A DNA stretch of 24,704 nt, taken from positions 1-24,704 of IMG/VR virus record IMGVR_UViG_3300031857_001306. One strand, 5' to 3'. Position numbers and translations under genes: made by a program. Positions 12,759 through 21,013 of the stretch are shown piece by piece. Positions within the stretch are counted from its first letter, which is position 1. The number at the start of each line of letters is the position of its first letter. The notes under the pieces were generated by a model that did not search any database, was not told the DNA's origin, and worked only from the letters and a program-made list of their open reading frames with translations. The stretch is from a virus.

Positions 12759-13137
12759 CCGATGACCAACGCGCCCGCGGGCATGATTCGGACGCAACAA
12801 CAACCTTCCCCGCGGGTTCAATCGGGTTGCCGTCGCGGGTGATGCCGACCAAACAACCGCATGTTGGCCCTGATGCCGTCGCGGTTCCCGTGCCGCAATA
12901 AACAGCGCACAAACCCGCACGCGATGTTTTCACCGTGTCCGCGGCATCACACGCCGCGCATGTTCGGACGCGTTGCGAGGCGGTTGCATCGTCGGCAACA
13001 TCTCCCGCGGCCACTGCCCACACATACCGCCAACCGCCGCGAACCGCGGCCCACAACCAACGCGTTTCCAAACGCCCATCACGCGCCAAACCAATGACGC
13101 GTTCCAAACCAATTTGTGTCAGCGTGTGCGGATCCAA
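12748..13137 (-). CDS. Cys-rich protein with zinc-ribbon-like C terminus
   Basis: A 129-residue protein, last gene of the structural operon. The start appears to be TTG at 13137, directly after the TGA of the upstream gene; no ATG occurs in the first 60 codons, so TTG or an internal GTG is required. Residues 59-115 contain CAAC, then LCAVYC, then TCGC, then CPRARW, a pattern like small phage and bacterial zinc ribbons (CxxC ... CGC ... CPxxxW). The N-terminal half contains a Trp-rich segment. Its stop overlaps the methyltransferase gene by 11 bases tail to tail, and I see no terminator between the two converging operons. Function unknown; a structural or tail-tip accessory role is inferred from position. 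Confidence 0.65.
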   Translation of the reverse strand: MDPHTLTQIGLERVIGLARDGRLETRWLWAAVRGGWRYVWAVAAGDVADDATASQRVRTCAACDAADTVKTSRAGLCAVYCGTGTATASGPTCGCLVGITRDGNPIEPAGKVVVASESCPRARWSSVTH

Positions 13138-14400
13138 TCACAACCCCGGTTGTTGGCGGCATGGAATGCATGACAAATCAATACGCGGTTTCGTTTGGTC
13201 GATGGTGTTGATGATGTTGTTTGATGGCCCATTGCGGCCCAACGGATCAATGTTGCATTCGATGATCGGGCAACGGTCATCATCGATATTGTAATATCGA
13301 TAATACAGGCTTTGGCGCAAACGATAATAACGCCGCAACCGTGAACCGTCGGATTTCACGCAATGTTCGGTGAACCCGTCCTCGGTGTACACTATTTGCC
13401 CGCCTTGGCATTGAATGTTCCCGACAACGCGTGCGCGTGTTTCCTGTTCATTCACGCCATCGTTGTTGATATCGATTTCCCAAACCTGTTCACCATCACA
13501 AATCGAATACCCCGGCGCGAAACCCGGCGGTGTTTCACGTTCGCGCAAATACAAATATGCCATCGGATACATCCCGAAATCCATGCGGCCAATGTGCAAC
13601 GATGTTGGATGGCCTTCGATTCGATCCAATGACCATGACGTGTTCATGTCAACCCGTCGCGGGTTGATCGGCACAATATCATCCCCGATGATTTCGGAAC
13701 CGTCATCGGTGTAGTACGAACCCGTTTGCACGAAATCCGTTGTTCCAAGATAACCAAACCCGCCACCGCTACCACATTCGCCGCTCGTGCGTCCGCGAAT
13801 CGTGCGAATCTGATCGATTTGATATATCGGCGCGAATATATCGAAAAACCGCGGTGAACAGAAATCATCAACCCGCGTTTGGCCCGTGTATCCCCATTCA
13901 ACGAAATTGAACCGTTCGATTTTCTCAATTGAATGGCCGGAACCATGCACGCAACATCGCGCCTCTTGTGGCAATGTTGGCGTGAAATCGGCATTCAACC
14001 GACATGGTTGGCGCGTCGTCAGGAAACAACAATCGGCGGGTGGGATTGGCGGACATTCCGGACAAAAACCCGATTCACGCAACGACACACATCGACCATT
14101 CAACAACAACATATCGTCCGGAATACTTCCGAACCACTCGGTATCTGACGCATCCAAATCGGTGACCAATGCGGTCACCTCTGTACGGTAGAAACATTTC
14201 CCCCGAAAACTCACATTGGTGATTTGTGGATTCGATACCAATGTGGTCAACAACCACAACGTGTCGTTTGCATCACAACACCCGCGGAACACCAATGCGC
14301 GTGTTTCGGGACAACAACACGATGTGCCGTTGGTATCGACCAACAAACGATTGTTGCGCGTGTTGATGCGCGTTTGGCGTTGTAATATTTTGCGGCCCAT
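13138..14400 (-). CDS. Cysteine-rich putative tail-tip or fibre protein
   Basis: A 420-residue protein with about 23 cysteines, unusually many for a virion protein. The N-terminal third has clusters CCCP, GCCD and CPECPPIPPADCC; the C-terminal third has regularly spaced single Cys and Tyr-rich strands (RRYYRLRQSLYYRYYNI). A DINNDGVNEQ segment (about 317-326) resembles a calcium-binding EF-hand-like loop. The ATG at 14400 overlaps the stop of the beta-helix gene as TGATG. Position after tail and fibre-like genes suggests a distal tail protein, perhaps stabilised by disulfides or metal. No family recognised. A perfect AT-rich palindrome lies near its 3' end. Confidence 0.75.
   Translation of the reverse strand: MGRKILQRQTRINTRNNRLLVDTNGTSCCCPETRALVFRGCCDANDTLWLLTTLVSNPQITNVSFRGKCFYRTEVTALVTDLDASDTEWFGSIPDDMLLLNGRCVSLRESGFCPECPPIPPADCCFLTTRQPCRLNADFTPTLPQEARCCVHGSGHSIEKIERFNFVEWGYTGQTRVDDFCSPRFFDIFAPIYQIDQIRTIRGRTSGECGSGGGFGYLGTTDFVQTGSYYTDDGSEIIGDDIVPINPRRVDMNTSWSLDRIEGHPTSLHIGRMDFGMYPMAYLYLRERETPPGFAPGYSICDGEQVWEIDINNDGVNEQETRARVVGNIQCQGGQIVYTEDGFTEHCVKSDGSRLRRYYRLRQSLYYRYYNIDDDRCPIIECNIDPLGRNGPSNNIINTIDQTKPRIDLSCIPCRQQPGL
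13282..13301. repeat. AT-rich perfect palindrome inside the Cys-rich gene
   Basis: ATCGATATT and AATATCGAT form 9-bp arms around GT. The coding sense is Tyr-Arg-Tyr-Tyr-Asn-Ile-Asp, and alternating Tyr/Asp/Ile codons can produce such symmetry. It could be a binding site, but coding explains it well enough. Confidence 0.5.
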
Positions 14401-15263
14401 CAAATCGGCCCGACGTTTGGATCTTTCCGATATGTATTGGTGATCGTCAATGGCGCACCGTTCGGACGCGCGGTGAATTGCGCGCCAAATTGGCGGATAT
14501 ATGTTGCGATTGTTGTGTCAACACGCAACCGCGCGGGGTCAAACAAACCACCATTGTGGTTGTAGGTTGTGATTCCGTTGTTGCCGTGCGCCAACAACAC
14601 CACCGTTCCGCCGAATTGGTTGATTGTCGCGGATGCCGCGGCGGCCTGCGTCACATTGATTGTCAAAACGCCACCATAAACATTGATCGTTGTAAACGGA
14701 CGCGCAATCGTCGCCGCGCCACCGTATATGTTCAACAGCGTTCCGGCGGTATTTGAAACCGATTTGGCAACGATGTTCGCGGTTCCGCCCATCACCGTGC
14801 AATTGGTCACCGTTGACGCGCCCGTGTTTTGGAACGTGCCGCGTTGCACTCGCACATATGTTGCGGTTCCGTCGGTCAACAGCGTGCGGCCCGCGCCGTT
14901 TTGCATCACGTTATCCAACCCGTTGGTGTCGCCTTTGATGAACAGCGTTCCCGTGCCGTTGTGTTCAATTCGGCCTTCCGTGTTGTCGCTTCGCCATTCC
15001 GCCGCGGTTCCGTCGGTGGCCTCCGTGATCAACGGTGTTGACGCATCACCAACGTTGCCGGAATAACTTTCGGAAATGATCAAATACCGAATGCCCGTTG
15101 ATGTCGCCGCGGATTGATCCAACGCGGCGGTGATCGATGCGCCACCACCCGGAACAATCAATTCCGCGGTGTTGGTGAACCCTGAACCCGCGGAACCGGA
15201 TGCGGTCACCCATGATGTGGTTGTGAAACTTGTTGCGCCGTCTACTAAGTATTCAATTGCCAT
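14400..15263 (-). CDS. Beta-helix putative tail fibre / receptor-binding protein
   Basis: A 287-residue protein rich in Thr, Gly, Asn and Ala. Residues 90-240 show short strand-turn repeats (GTGTLFIKGDTNG, GTANIVAKSVSNTAG, GAATIARPFTTINVYGG, GTVVLLAHGNNG), the hallmark of a right-handed parallel beta-helix as in phage tailspikes. GGGGTGAA precedes the ATG at 15263. No hydrolase residues can be named. It follows a lectin-like gene and precedes the Cys-rich protein, fitting a host-surface recognition module. It may lack a trimerisation domain of the usual size. Confidence 0.75.
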   Translation of the reverse strand: MAIEYLVDGATSFTTTSWVTASGSAGSGFTNTAELIVPGGGASITAALDQSAATSTGIRYLIISESYSGNVGDASTPLITEATDGTAAEWRSDNTEGRIEHNGTGTLFIKGDTNGLDNVMQNGAGRTLLTDGTATYVRVQRGTFQNTGASTVTNCTVMGGTANIVAKSVSNTAGTLLNIYGGAATIARPFTTINVYGGVLTINVTQAAAASATINQFGGTVVLLAHGNNGITTYNHNGGLFDPARLRVDTTIATYIRQFGAQFTARPNGAPLTITNTYRKDPNVGPI

Positions 15264-15337
15264 TGTTCACCCCGCTGTTCATTGCCAATCGGCCCGTGCC
15301 GACATTGGCACACGCCCAATATACCAACACGAATCGA

Positions 15338-15517
15338 TCATGCCCCGGCCAAATCCGCCACAATCAAATCAATTGCCTTGTGTTCCGCGGGTTCAATCGC
15401 GGAATATTTCGCGCCCCACGCCACGGGATCCGACCAAAATTCGTCAACGTATGGTTGTGAATCGGAATCAACCAACGAATGGTCACGAATGCACGCGATG
15501 ATCCACAACACGGGCAT
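15338..15517 (-). CDS. Small hypothetical structural-operon protein
   Basis: A 59-residue protein starting at the ATG at 15517, overlapping the lectin-like gene's stop as TGATG; GGGGGATAGG lies just upstream. It begins with a short hydrophobic stretch (MPVLWIIACI) and continues acidic and hydrophilic. It may be a small tail accessory protein; no family recognised. The 74-base gap downstream contains only the next gene's ribosome-binding site. Confidence 0.65.
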   Translation of the reverse strand: MPVLWIIACIRDHSLVDSDSQPYVDEFWSDPVAWGAKYSAIEPAEHKAIDLIVADLAGA

Positions 15518-16218
15518 CACCTATCCCCCTGAATGTTTGCCACGAAATATGTGTAGTCTACAACAAATTGACGCAATGTTGTTCCCGCGCTTTTTATAAT
15601 GGAATAACCCATGCCCGTGGCGCGATTGGAACCCGTCGGCCCCGCTGAATGCGTTGCCACCGTTCGCCCGTCGATGCTGAAAACAATGCGCGTTCCCGAT
15701 GATGCAACCTCAATGCGGAAAACCGAATACGGTTCTCCCGATGTCAACGCAACCGCGGTGATCGTTGTTTGTGTCAATGTTTCAACGCCATTGTTGCGCG
15801 TGACGCATTCCCAACGCCCGGAGTTTGCGCCGTGCGAATACCGGAAATAATGACCGTCCGTTGAATCGCCCGTGGCCGAATCCATGAAACCGAACCGCAC
15901 GGTGTATGTGTTGGTTGCATCCGATAGATTCAACAGCCCGGCGCGTGATTCAAACGTGTACCGCGTTGAACCGAACCACAACCCGTCAACATGCGACAAC
16001 ACCGCAATTCGGCCCGTGGTTGTTGCGCCCGTTGAAAATGAAACCGTTCCGATTGATTTGTCAGACACCGCCGCGCCCGATTGCAACACCGCGCCACCGG
16101 ATGCCGTGCTGTTGCCCCATGAAATCGTTGTGGCCAAATGATCATCAAACAACACGGATGCCGTGCGCCGTGTCGCACCGGGCGCGGATTCGTCCGGTGA
16201 TTTGCGCGTGAATGTCAA
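15517..16218 (-). CDS. Lectin/jelly-roll-like tail protein
   Basis: A 233-residue protein of beta-strand character. Residues 95-200 (YTVRFGFMDSATGDSTDGHY, GRWECVTRNNGVETL, YSVFRIEVASSGTRIVFSID) resemble a concanavalin A-like jelly-roll domain of the kind found in phage fibres and appendages. The likely start is TTG at 16218, because a GGAGG lies 7 bases upstream and the TTG overlaps the previous stop; an ATG is not available nearby. It probably binds a host surface glycan; the family assignment is by fold-like pattern only. Confidence 0.7.
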   Translation of the reverse strand: MTFTRKSPDESAPGATRRTASVLFDDHLATTISWGNSTASGGAVLQSGAAVSDKSIGTVSFSTGATTTGRIAVLSHVDGLWFGSTRYTFESRAGLLNLSDATNTYTVRFGFMDSATGDSTDGHYFRYSHGANSGRWECVTRNNGVETLTQTTITAVALTSGEPYSVFRIEVASSGTRIVFSIDGRTVATHSAGPTGSNRATGMGYSIIKSAGTTLRQFVVDYTYFVANIQGDR

Positions 16219-16574
16219 ACTAAAACCTCCTGACCAATCGCGGATCGGCGCGTATGCACTCGGACATCAACGCGACATTCCGCGCCGGGTGTTGTTGTAA
16301 CTTCACACCGCACATATCGCCCGACATGCGCGGCCAATCCGGTTGTTCTATCGGCACTTGTGAAACGCAAATTGTTTGTGAAATCAACCCATGGCCCGGT
16401 CAATGCGTTGGCATAGTGAATATGAACCACCGCGGTTGACCATGAACCCGTCACCAATTCAATGGTGATGTTGAACACGTCATCCGTTCCCATGTCCACG
16501 ACCACCAACCGTTCGGCCAAATCACGCATGCAACCCATGCGGTTCAAATCGCATGCTAAGAATTCGTATTCCAT
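16215..16574 (-). CDS. Small beta-rich tail-region protein
   Basis: A 119-residue protein. The ATG at 16574 overlaps the previous stop as TGATG and has GGGGAGG 6 bases upstream. Residues 50-115 look like a beta-sandwich (WSTAVVHIHYANALTGPW, AAHVGRYVRCEVTTTPGAEC). The reading frame is open for 53 codons upstream of the ATG, but that stretch overlaps the preceding gene and is not needed. Tail fibre or baseplate accessory by position; no family recognised. Confidence 0.7.
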   Translation of the reverse strand: MEYEFLACDLNRMGCMRDLAERLVVVDMGTDDVFNITIELVTGSWSTAVVHIHYANALTGPWVDFTNNLRFTSADRTTGLAAHVGRYVRCEVTTTPGAECRVDVRVHTRRSAIGQEVLV

Positions 16575-17032
16575 CACGCCTCCCCGGGTGCTGTTGTTGT
16601 GTCGCCCGTTGGTGGTGCTGTTGGCGTTCCCGGTGTTCCGGGTGTTGTCGGTTGCACCGGGCCGACGGTTCCGCCTTGTGCCGCATTCAACAACGTTTGT
16701 GCAATCCCATATCGCGACGTGGGCGCGCCACATGCGGACAACGCGGGCGGTTCAACAAATTCCCAACGAATTTTGTTCATCACCAACACGCCAAGAATTG
16801 AATTGCCAACCAATCGCGCCGCGTCCAATTCGATTGCACCAACAAACAACCGCGTTTGCGGCAATTGCCTTCGCATGCGCACAATGCCCTGTTGCGGTAT
16901 TGCCACATCGACATCATACGAAACGGTTTCAGCAGGATAGAAACCGTCGGCATTGCGTTCGCCATTCACCGCGACGATGCGCCCAATGACCAATTGCGGT
17001 GTTGAATCGAATTTTTCGGGAATCGTGATCAT
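16574..17032 (-). CDS. Hypothetical tail-tip protein
   Basis: A 152-residue protein starting at the ATG at 17032, which overlaps the upstream stop as ATGA; a GTG 30 bases earlier is less likely. Residues 5-80 are beta-rich (TPQLVIGRIVAVNGE, VDVAIPQQGIVRM). The C-terminal 30 residues are a Pro/Thr/Gly linker (TPGTPGTPTAPPTGD), probably flexible, as at the end of appendage proteins. It may connect the tail tip with fibres. No family recognised. Confidence 0.65.
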   Translation of the reverse strand: MITIPEKFDSTPQLVIGRIVAVNGERNADGFYPAETVSYDVDVAIPQQGIVRMRRQLPQTRLFVGAIELDAARLVGNSILGVLVMNKIRWEFVEPPALSACGAPTSRYGIAQTLLNAAQGGTVGPVQPTTPGTPGTPTAPPTGDTTTAPGEA

Positions 17033-17922
17033 AGGTTGGGCATCCCCGGCAAATCGCGCCACCCGTCCGCGTCAACGAACAATTCCGACCATTCGATGCA
17101 CCGAGGCGATAGGGTCACATTTTCGTTGGCTATCAAATCCAATCGATAATAGGGATACCGTAACAACACCCCGCCATCCTGATCGGGTTCCGCGCCTTGT
17201 GTCAACGGGATATAGGCGACACCATCAACCGCGGCCACCCGCGATTCATCAAACCGAATGAATTGCGTTTGGCCATCGAATGGCATATAGGTTCCCTGAT
17301 CCCATTCCCATGTGTATGTGATCACAAAACGCGTTTGGTCTTTCGGATCTTGCGACACATCCGCGCCGATGAAATGATACCGTTGGCCCTGAATGACATG
17401 CACGTTGTCTTCCTGCGCCGCGATGACATCCAAATCGCGGGTGTTGGATGTTTGGAATTCAACGCGCAACGTGCGACGGATCCGGCGTTCGGTGATTTTG
17501 CGCACGCCCGCGCGCCAAATCGCAACCGATTCGCCGGTGTCCTCATTCGTCGCGGGCAATATCTTTTCGCCCCAACACCATGGAATTTCAACCTCAACCT
17601 TTGCGCGTTCCCATCCGAAAAACGGTTGCGCCGGAATCGATGTCGGATCCGTTGCGCGTCGTCCGCCGCGGAATGTGGAATAGGTCGCGTTGATGATGTA
17701 GTGTGAACCACCGCCGCGGCCCTCAATATCGATCCGATCCAACACCAATCCGAAATCCGTTGCGCCCGGGAATTGCGAAGAATCCGGGTGTTGTTCAAAC
17801 GCAACACGCGCCGAATGTTCATTCGCCGCATTCAAACAAATGAACGTCCGTGATGCGGCAACCGTGCCGTTCGCGTCCCGTGTGTATTTGCGCCCGTCTA
17901 CTTTTTCCGTGATGGTTGCCAT
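17029..17922 (-). CDS. Putative distal tail / baseplate protein
   Basis: A 297-residue protein, mixed alpha/beta, Trp- and Asp-rich, located directly after the tape measure gene, where siphoviruses encode the distal tail protein. A RTFICLNAANEHSARVAFEQ segment and the acidic aromatic YTWEWDQGTYMPFDGQTQF segment are notable. No catalytic motif. The ATG at 17922 overlaps the tape measure stop by one base. Identification rests on position, not on a recognised domain. Confidence 0.65.
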   Translation of the reverse strand: MATITEKVDGRKYTRDANGTVAASRTFICLNAANEHSARVAFEQHPDSSQFPGATDFGLVLDRIDIEGRGGGSHYIINATYSTFRGGRRATDPTSIPAQPFFGWERAKVEVEIPWCWGEKILPATNEDTGESVAIWRAGVRKITERRIRRTLRVEFQTSNTRDLDVIAAQEDNVHVIQGQRYHFIGADVSQDPKDQTRFVITYTWEWDQGTYMPFDGQTQFIRFDESRVAAVDGVAYIPLTQGAEPDQDGGVLLRYPYYRLDLIANENVTLSPRCIEWSELFVDADGWRDLPGMPNL

Positions 17923-19610
17923 TATCTACCGTCCCCGGTCTTTTGTATCAACACTTCCAACAGCGAACCCAAACGATTGATGCCAACCTCGATGTTGCCC
18001 GCGTTGAACAACGAATTGATTTCGCCGCGCAATTGCGCAAATTGTTCCTGAACCTGCCGGGCCTGTTCCGCGGCTAATTCGTTTTGCGCCTTTCGTTCCT
18101 CTTGCGCCTCTCGGTCAATGTTGCGCAACGTTTGTTGGTGTGTCTCTTCCAACAATTGCATTTTGCCGTTCAACGCGTATTTGGTTGCCTGATCCGTTTC
18201 GGCGGCAATCTCTTTTTCCAATCGTCGTTTGTTCGCCTGAAATTCCTCTTCAGCACGTTTGCGCGGATCTTCAATCAACGCGATTCGTGCGGCCTCATTT
18301 TCATCGCGGATGTTTTGTAACCGTTCATCGCGCCGTTCGCGTTCGCGTTCCTTCTCTTCCCGTTGCCTATCGGTTTCGGTGTCGGCCTTTTCCTGTTCCG
18401 ACTTTTGGAACGCGTCGATATCGTCGCGGTAGTTTTGATACAACAATTGTTTTTGTTGTTCCAAACTTTGGCGCGTTGCGTCATCCTTTTCCGCGTCAAT
18501 GCGTTTGTTCAATTGCCGCAAATCTTCGCGGAATTTCAAATCCAATTTGTCGGCCTCGGTTTTTGCGCCCGCCATTTGCAACCGCAAATTTTCCGATTCA
18601 ACCATTTCCCGGCGTTTGTCGCGTTGCGCCTCAATTTCGCGTTGCGCAATCGCGTTCACCTGATCAAGGTTTGGTTGCAACAAATCATTCAATTCTTTTT
18701 GTTTGTCTTTTAGTTTTTCCATCGTCACGCCCTGCAATCGCAGGAACGTGGCATCAATTTCCGCGGCGGTCAATGGAATACCGGCCAACCGTTTCGTTGC
18801 AATTTCAAACGGATCCGCTTCGGACAACAACGCCATTTGCGCGTTCACGTTGTCCAATTCGGTTTGATACGATTTCACGCGTGACAACGCGTCATTGGGC
18901 AATAGGTTTTCCGAAAACTTTTTGACCTCTTCCGCGCCAGTGGTCAAATGACCAATCACGAATTCGCGGATTGCCTGCCCAAGGTTGTACGCGTCCATTG
19001 CAACCTGTTTGAAAATGGCCAATTTGCCGAATGCGGCAAAAAGTTTCGTGGCCTCTTTCAAATCATCGTTGAAAAACTTGGTGAACGCGTTCGGCCCGCC
19101 AACCTGTTCCCCGTTTTTCGCAATGTCATCGACCGCCGCGGCGGTTTCTTTCGTCGCGGTTGTGGTTTGCTGTTGCGTTTGCAAACTTTGCTTTTGCACG
19201 TTTGCGATTTGTTGCCTATCCGTCAACTCGGCTTTGCGCATTTCGCGCAACCGTGTTTCATACGCGGTTTGTTCCGCCAACGCGGCCTCCTCCGCGTCGC
19301 GCTTTTCTTTTCCTATTTCAAACAATTTCTTTTGATATGCATCCTGTTCCAACAACGCGGTTGTTGTTTCGGATTGCGTCCGGCGCGACAATTCCGCCAA
19401 TTGTTCCCGGTATCTCAATTCCTCTTGTGCGGCCAATGCGCCTTGATATTGTTCCTCATCACCGCCAAGATTGGCCGCGATGGTTTCCATCGATGCCGTT
19501 TGCGATTGCACCGATGATTTGGCCGCGGCCATGCCCGCATCCAATTTGGACGTGTCCACGCCCAATTCGATGTTTGCCGCACCGATGGTTCCGCCGCCAC
19601 CCGTTGCCAT
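17922..19610 (-). CDS. Tape measure protein
   Basis: A 562-residue protein, almost entirely helical. Residues 1-50 begin GAANIELGVDTSKLDAGMAAA, the N-terminal motif of many tape measure proteins. Residues 60-150 and 320-500 are Glu/Gln/Arg/Lys-rich coiled coil (REEKERERERRDERLQNIRDE). A hydrophobic stretch about 190-225 (FFNDDLKEATKLFAAFGKLA) and further helices follow. It sets tail length; at about 0.15 nm per residue the tail would be near 84 nm. There is no fused lytic domain. No tail-assembly chaperone gene or slippery frameshift lies between it and the tail tube gene (13 bases). Ends with TAA. Confidence 0.85.
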   Translation of the reverse strand: MATGGGGTIGAANIELGVDTSKLDAGMAAAKSSVQSQTASMETIAANLGGDEEQYQGALAAQEELRYREQLAELSRRTQSETTTALLEQDAYQKKLFEIGKEKRDAEEAALAEQTAYETRLREMRKAELTDRQQIANVQKQSLQTQQQTTTATKETAAAVDDIAKNGEQVGGPNAFTKFFNDDLKEATKLFAAFGKLAIFKQVAMDAYNLGQAIREFVIGHLTTGAEEVKKFSENLLPNDALSRVKSYQTELDNVNAQMALLSEADPFEIATKRLAGIPLTAAEIDATFLRLQGVTMEKLKDKQKELNDLLQPNLDQVNAIAQREIEAQRDKRREMVESENLRLQMAGAKTEADKLDLKFREDLRQLNKRIDAEKDDATRQSLEQQKQLLYQNYRDDIDAFQKSEQEKADTETDRQREEKERERERRDERLQNIRDENEAARIALIEDPRKRAEEEFQANKRRLEKEIAAETDQATKYALNGKMQLLEETHQQTLRNIDREAQEERKAQNELAAEQARQVQEQFAQLRGEINSLFNAGNIEVGINRLGSLLEVLIQKTGDGR

Positions 19611-19623
19611 GTCGCCCCCGGTA

Positions 19624-20502
19624 TTACGTCACCGTGAATGTGGTTGCGTCGTTCAAACGCAATGAACCAGAAACCTTGATTGGTTGGCCAGGTGAAACCT
19701 CAATTGACAACGATTTCAGGAACGCCTTCGCGTTGTATGCATGCGTTGTCGCGCCAACAAACGTGTTGAACACCACCGCCACATCCGGCACACCGTCGCC
19801 GTCGGTGTCCCAATCGGGCGTTCCAATTGCGCCCGTTGTGGCGCGCACCAATGGCGGCAATGTTGATCCGACGGTTTCGGTCAATGACCCCGTGCCTTGG
19901 AACGTGTATGCCAAGGCCTGCTTTTCCGGTTTGCGGATCGGATTTGAAATTTGCGTGACAAACGCGGATCCGCTAAACGCCGGATCATTTGCGCCATCTT
20001 CCGTGATTTTGAACGTCGCGGTTGCCGCGGTTGCGTGCAATGCCGACGGAACGCGATATGCCACGGTTGTGTTGTCGTTCACCGCATGCGCGGTGTACGA
20101 ACCAGACCATTGGTATATCCCGTTCGGCATGTATCGTTTCGCCGTCGGCGCGGTGGCGTTGAATGCGGTTATTTCGATTTCGCCGAAATCAACATCCAAT
20201 TTCCAATCCTGCACATATTGCGCGTATCCGTTTGATGAACCCCATGTGACCAATCCGCTGTTGCCCGTGCGCGGCGCGGTCTTTGGGAAATGCCCGGTGA
20301 ATGACATCGTGCCGGATTGCAACCCCATCATTCGTTCAACACCTGCGCCCGATCCGGACAATTCGGTGATATCGAATGATTCGTTTTCGATTTGGAACGT
20401 GACCTCTTGAATTTTCAGCGCGGTCACCAACAACCGATTCAAATCGGTTGCGGATGTCACACTCGACAATGTTGCTGTTGATCCGGTGATGATGTATGGC
20501 AT
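19624..20502 (-). CDS. Major tail (tube) protein
   Basis: A 292-residue beta-rich protein between the tail terminator and tape measure genes. Typical features are an N-terminal beta-rich core with SGSGAGVERMMGLQSGTMSF and a C-terminal domain ending IKVSGSLRLNDATTFTVT. GAGGGAA lies just before the ATG. Residues about 240-250 contain WDTDGDGVPD, a calcium-binding loop like that of thrombospondin type 3 repeats, unusual in a tail tube. It would polymerise into the tail tube. Order and fold type support the call. Confidence 0.8.
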   Translation of the reverse strand: MPYIITGSTATLSSVTSATDLNRLLVTALKIQEVTFQIENESFDITELSGSGAGVERMMGLQSGTMSFTGHFPKTAPRTGNSGLVTWGSSNGYAQYVQDWKLDVDFGEIEITAFNATAPTAKRYMPNGIYQWSGSYTAHAVNDNTTVAYRVPSALHATAATATFKITEDGANDPAFSGSAFVTQISNPIRKPEKQALAYTFQGTGSLTETVGSTLPPLVRATTGAIGTPDWDTDGDGVPDVAVVFNTFVGATTHAYNAKAFLKSLSIEVSPGQPIKVSGSLRLNDATTFTVT

Positions 20503-20512
20503 TTCGATTCCC

Positions 20513-21013
20513 TCAAACGTTCACGGCCTGATTTCCAACCCGGCCCGCGAACGTCACGGTTGCCGTGTTTACCTGCAACGATTCACCGGGCGCGATGTCC
20601 GAACCTATCAACGTCCACCGTTCCGACGTCGCGCCCTGCACGTTTGTTGTTCCCACACTTGGCAACGCCAACAAATGGTTGTGAAACCCATACGTCGGCG
20701 TTGATCGGTTGCCGGATGCAATCATGGCATCACCAATCAACCGATCAATCAAAACCTCAATGCGATCCAATCCGCGTGCGTCTTCATCATAAACGGTGAA
20801 CGTCAAATTGCACACGCCCTCAATGCCCGTGAAATTGTTGTCCGCCGTCCATGTGATGCCGTAGACAATGAACGGGAACACCAATGCCGACGGGTTGCCG
20901 CGATTGAACGCGACACCTCCCGCACATGCGGACGTCCACGCACCGCCGGAATACAACGTGGAATCCGCCTGAATGCGTGTGAGTACCGCCCGCGCTACAA
21001 CCGCGCCGTTCAT
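20513..21013 (-). CDS. Tail terminator-like protein
   Basis: A 166-residue protein with an N-terminal MNGAVVARAVLTRIQADSTL helix and FPFIVYGITW, YDEDARGLDRIEVLIDRLIG and a beta-rich C-terminal half, the layout of tail-terminator (lambda gpU-like) proteins. The gene lies between a gp10-like gene and the tail tube gene, where terminators usually sit. It is coupled to the upstream gene by ATGA. Function is to cap the tail tube and join it to the head. Confidence 0.75.
   Translation of the reverse strand: MNGAVVARAVLTRIQADSTLYSGGAWTSACAGGVAFNRGNPSALVFPFIVYGITWTADNNFTGIEGVCNLTFTVYDEDARGLDRIEVLIDRLIGDAMIASGNRSTPTYGFHNHLLALPSVGTTNVQGATSERWTLIGSDIAPGESLQVNTATVTFAGRVGNQAVNV

Noticed and set aside
15569-15600. 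TTGACG ... TTATAAT promoter-like sequence
   Set aside because: Spacing is about 20 bp, it points against the local operon and lies inside a supported coding region.
19160-20410. A 416-codon plus-strand open frame opposite the tail tube and tape measure genes
   Set aside because: It spans two well-supported minus-strand genes, has no ribosome-binding site, and its product is low-complexity. Long antisense frames are common here because of the codon bias.
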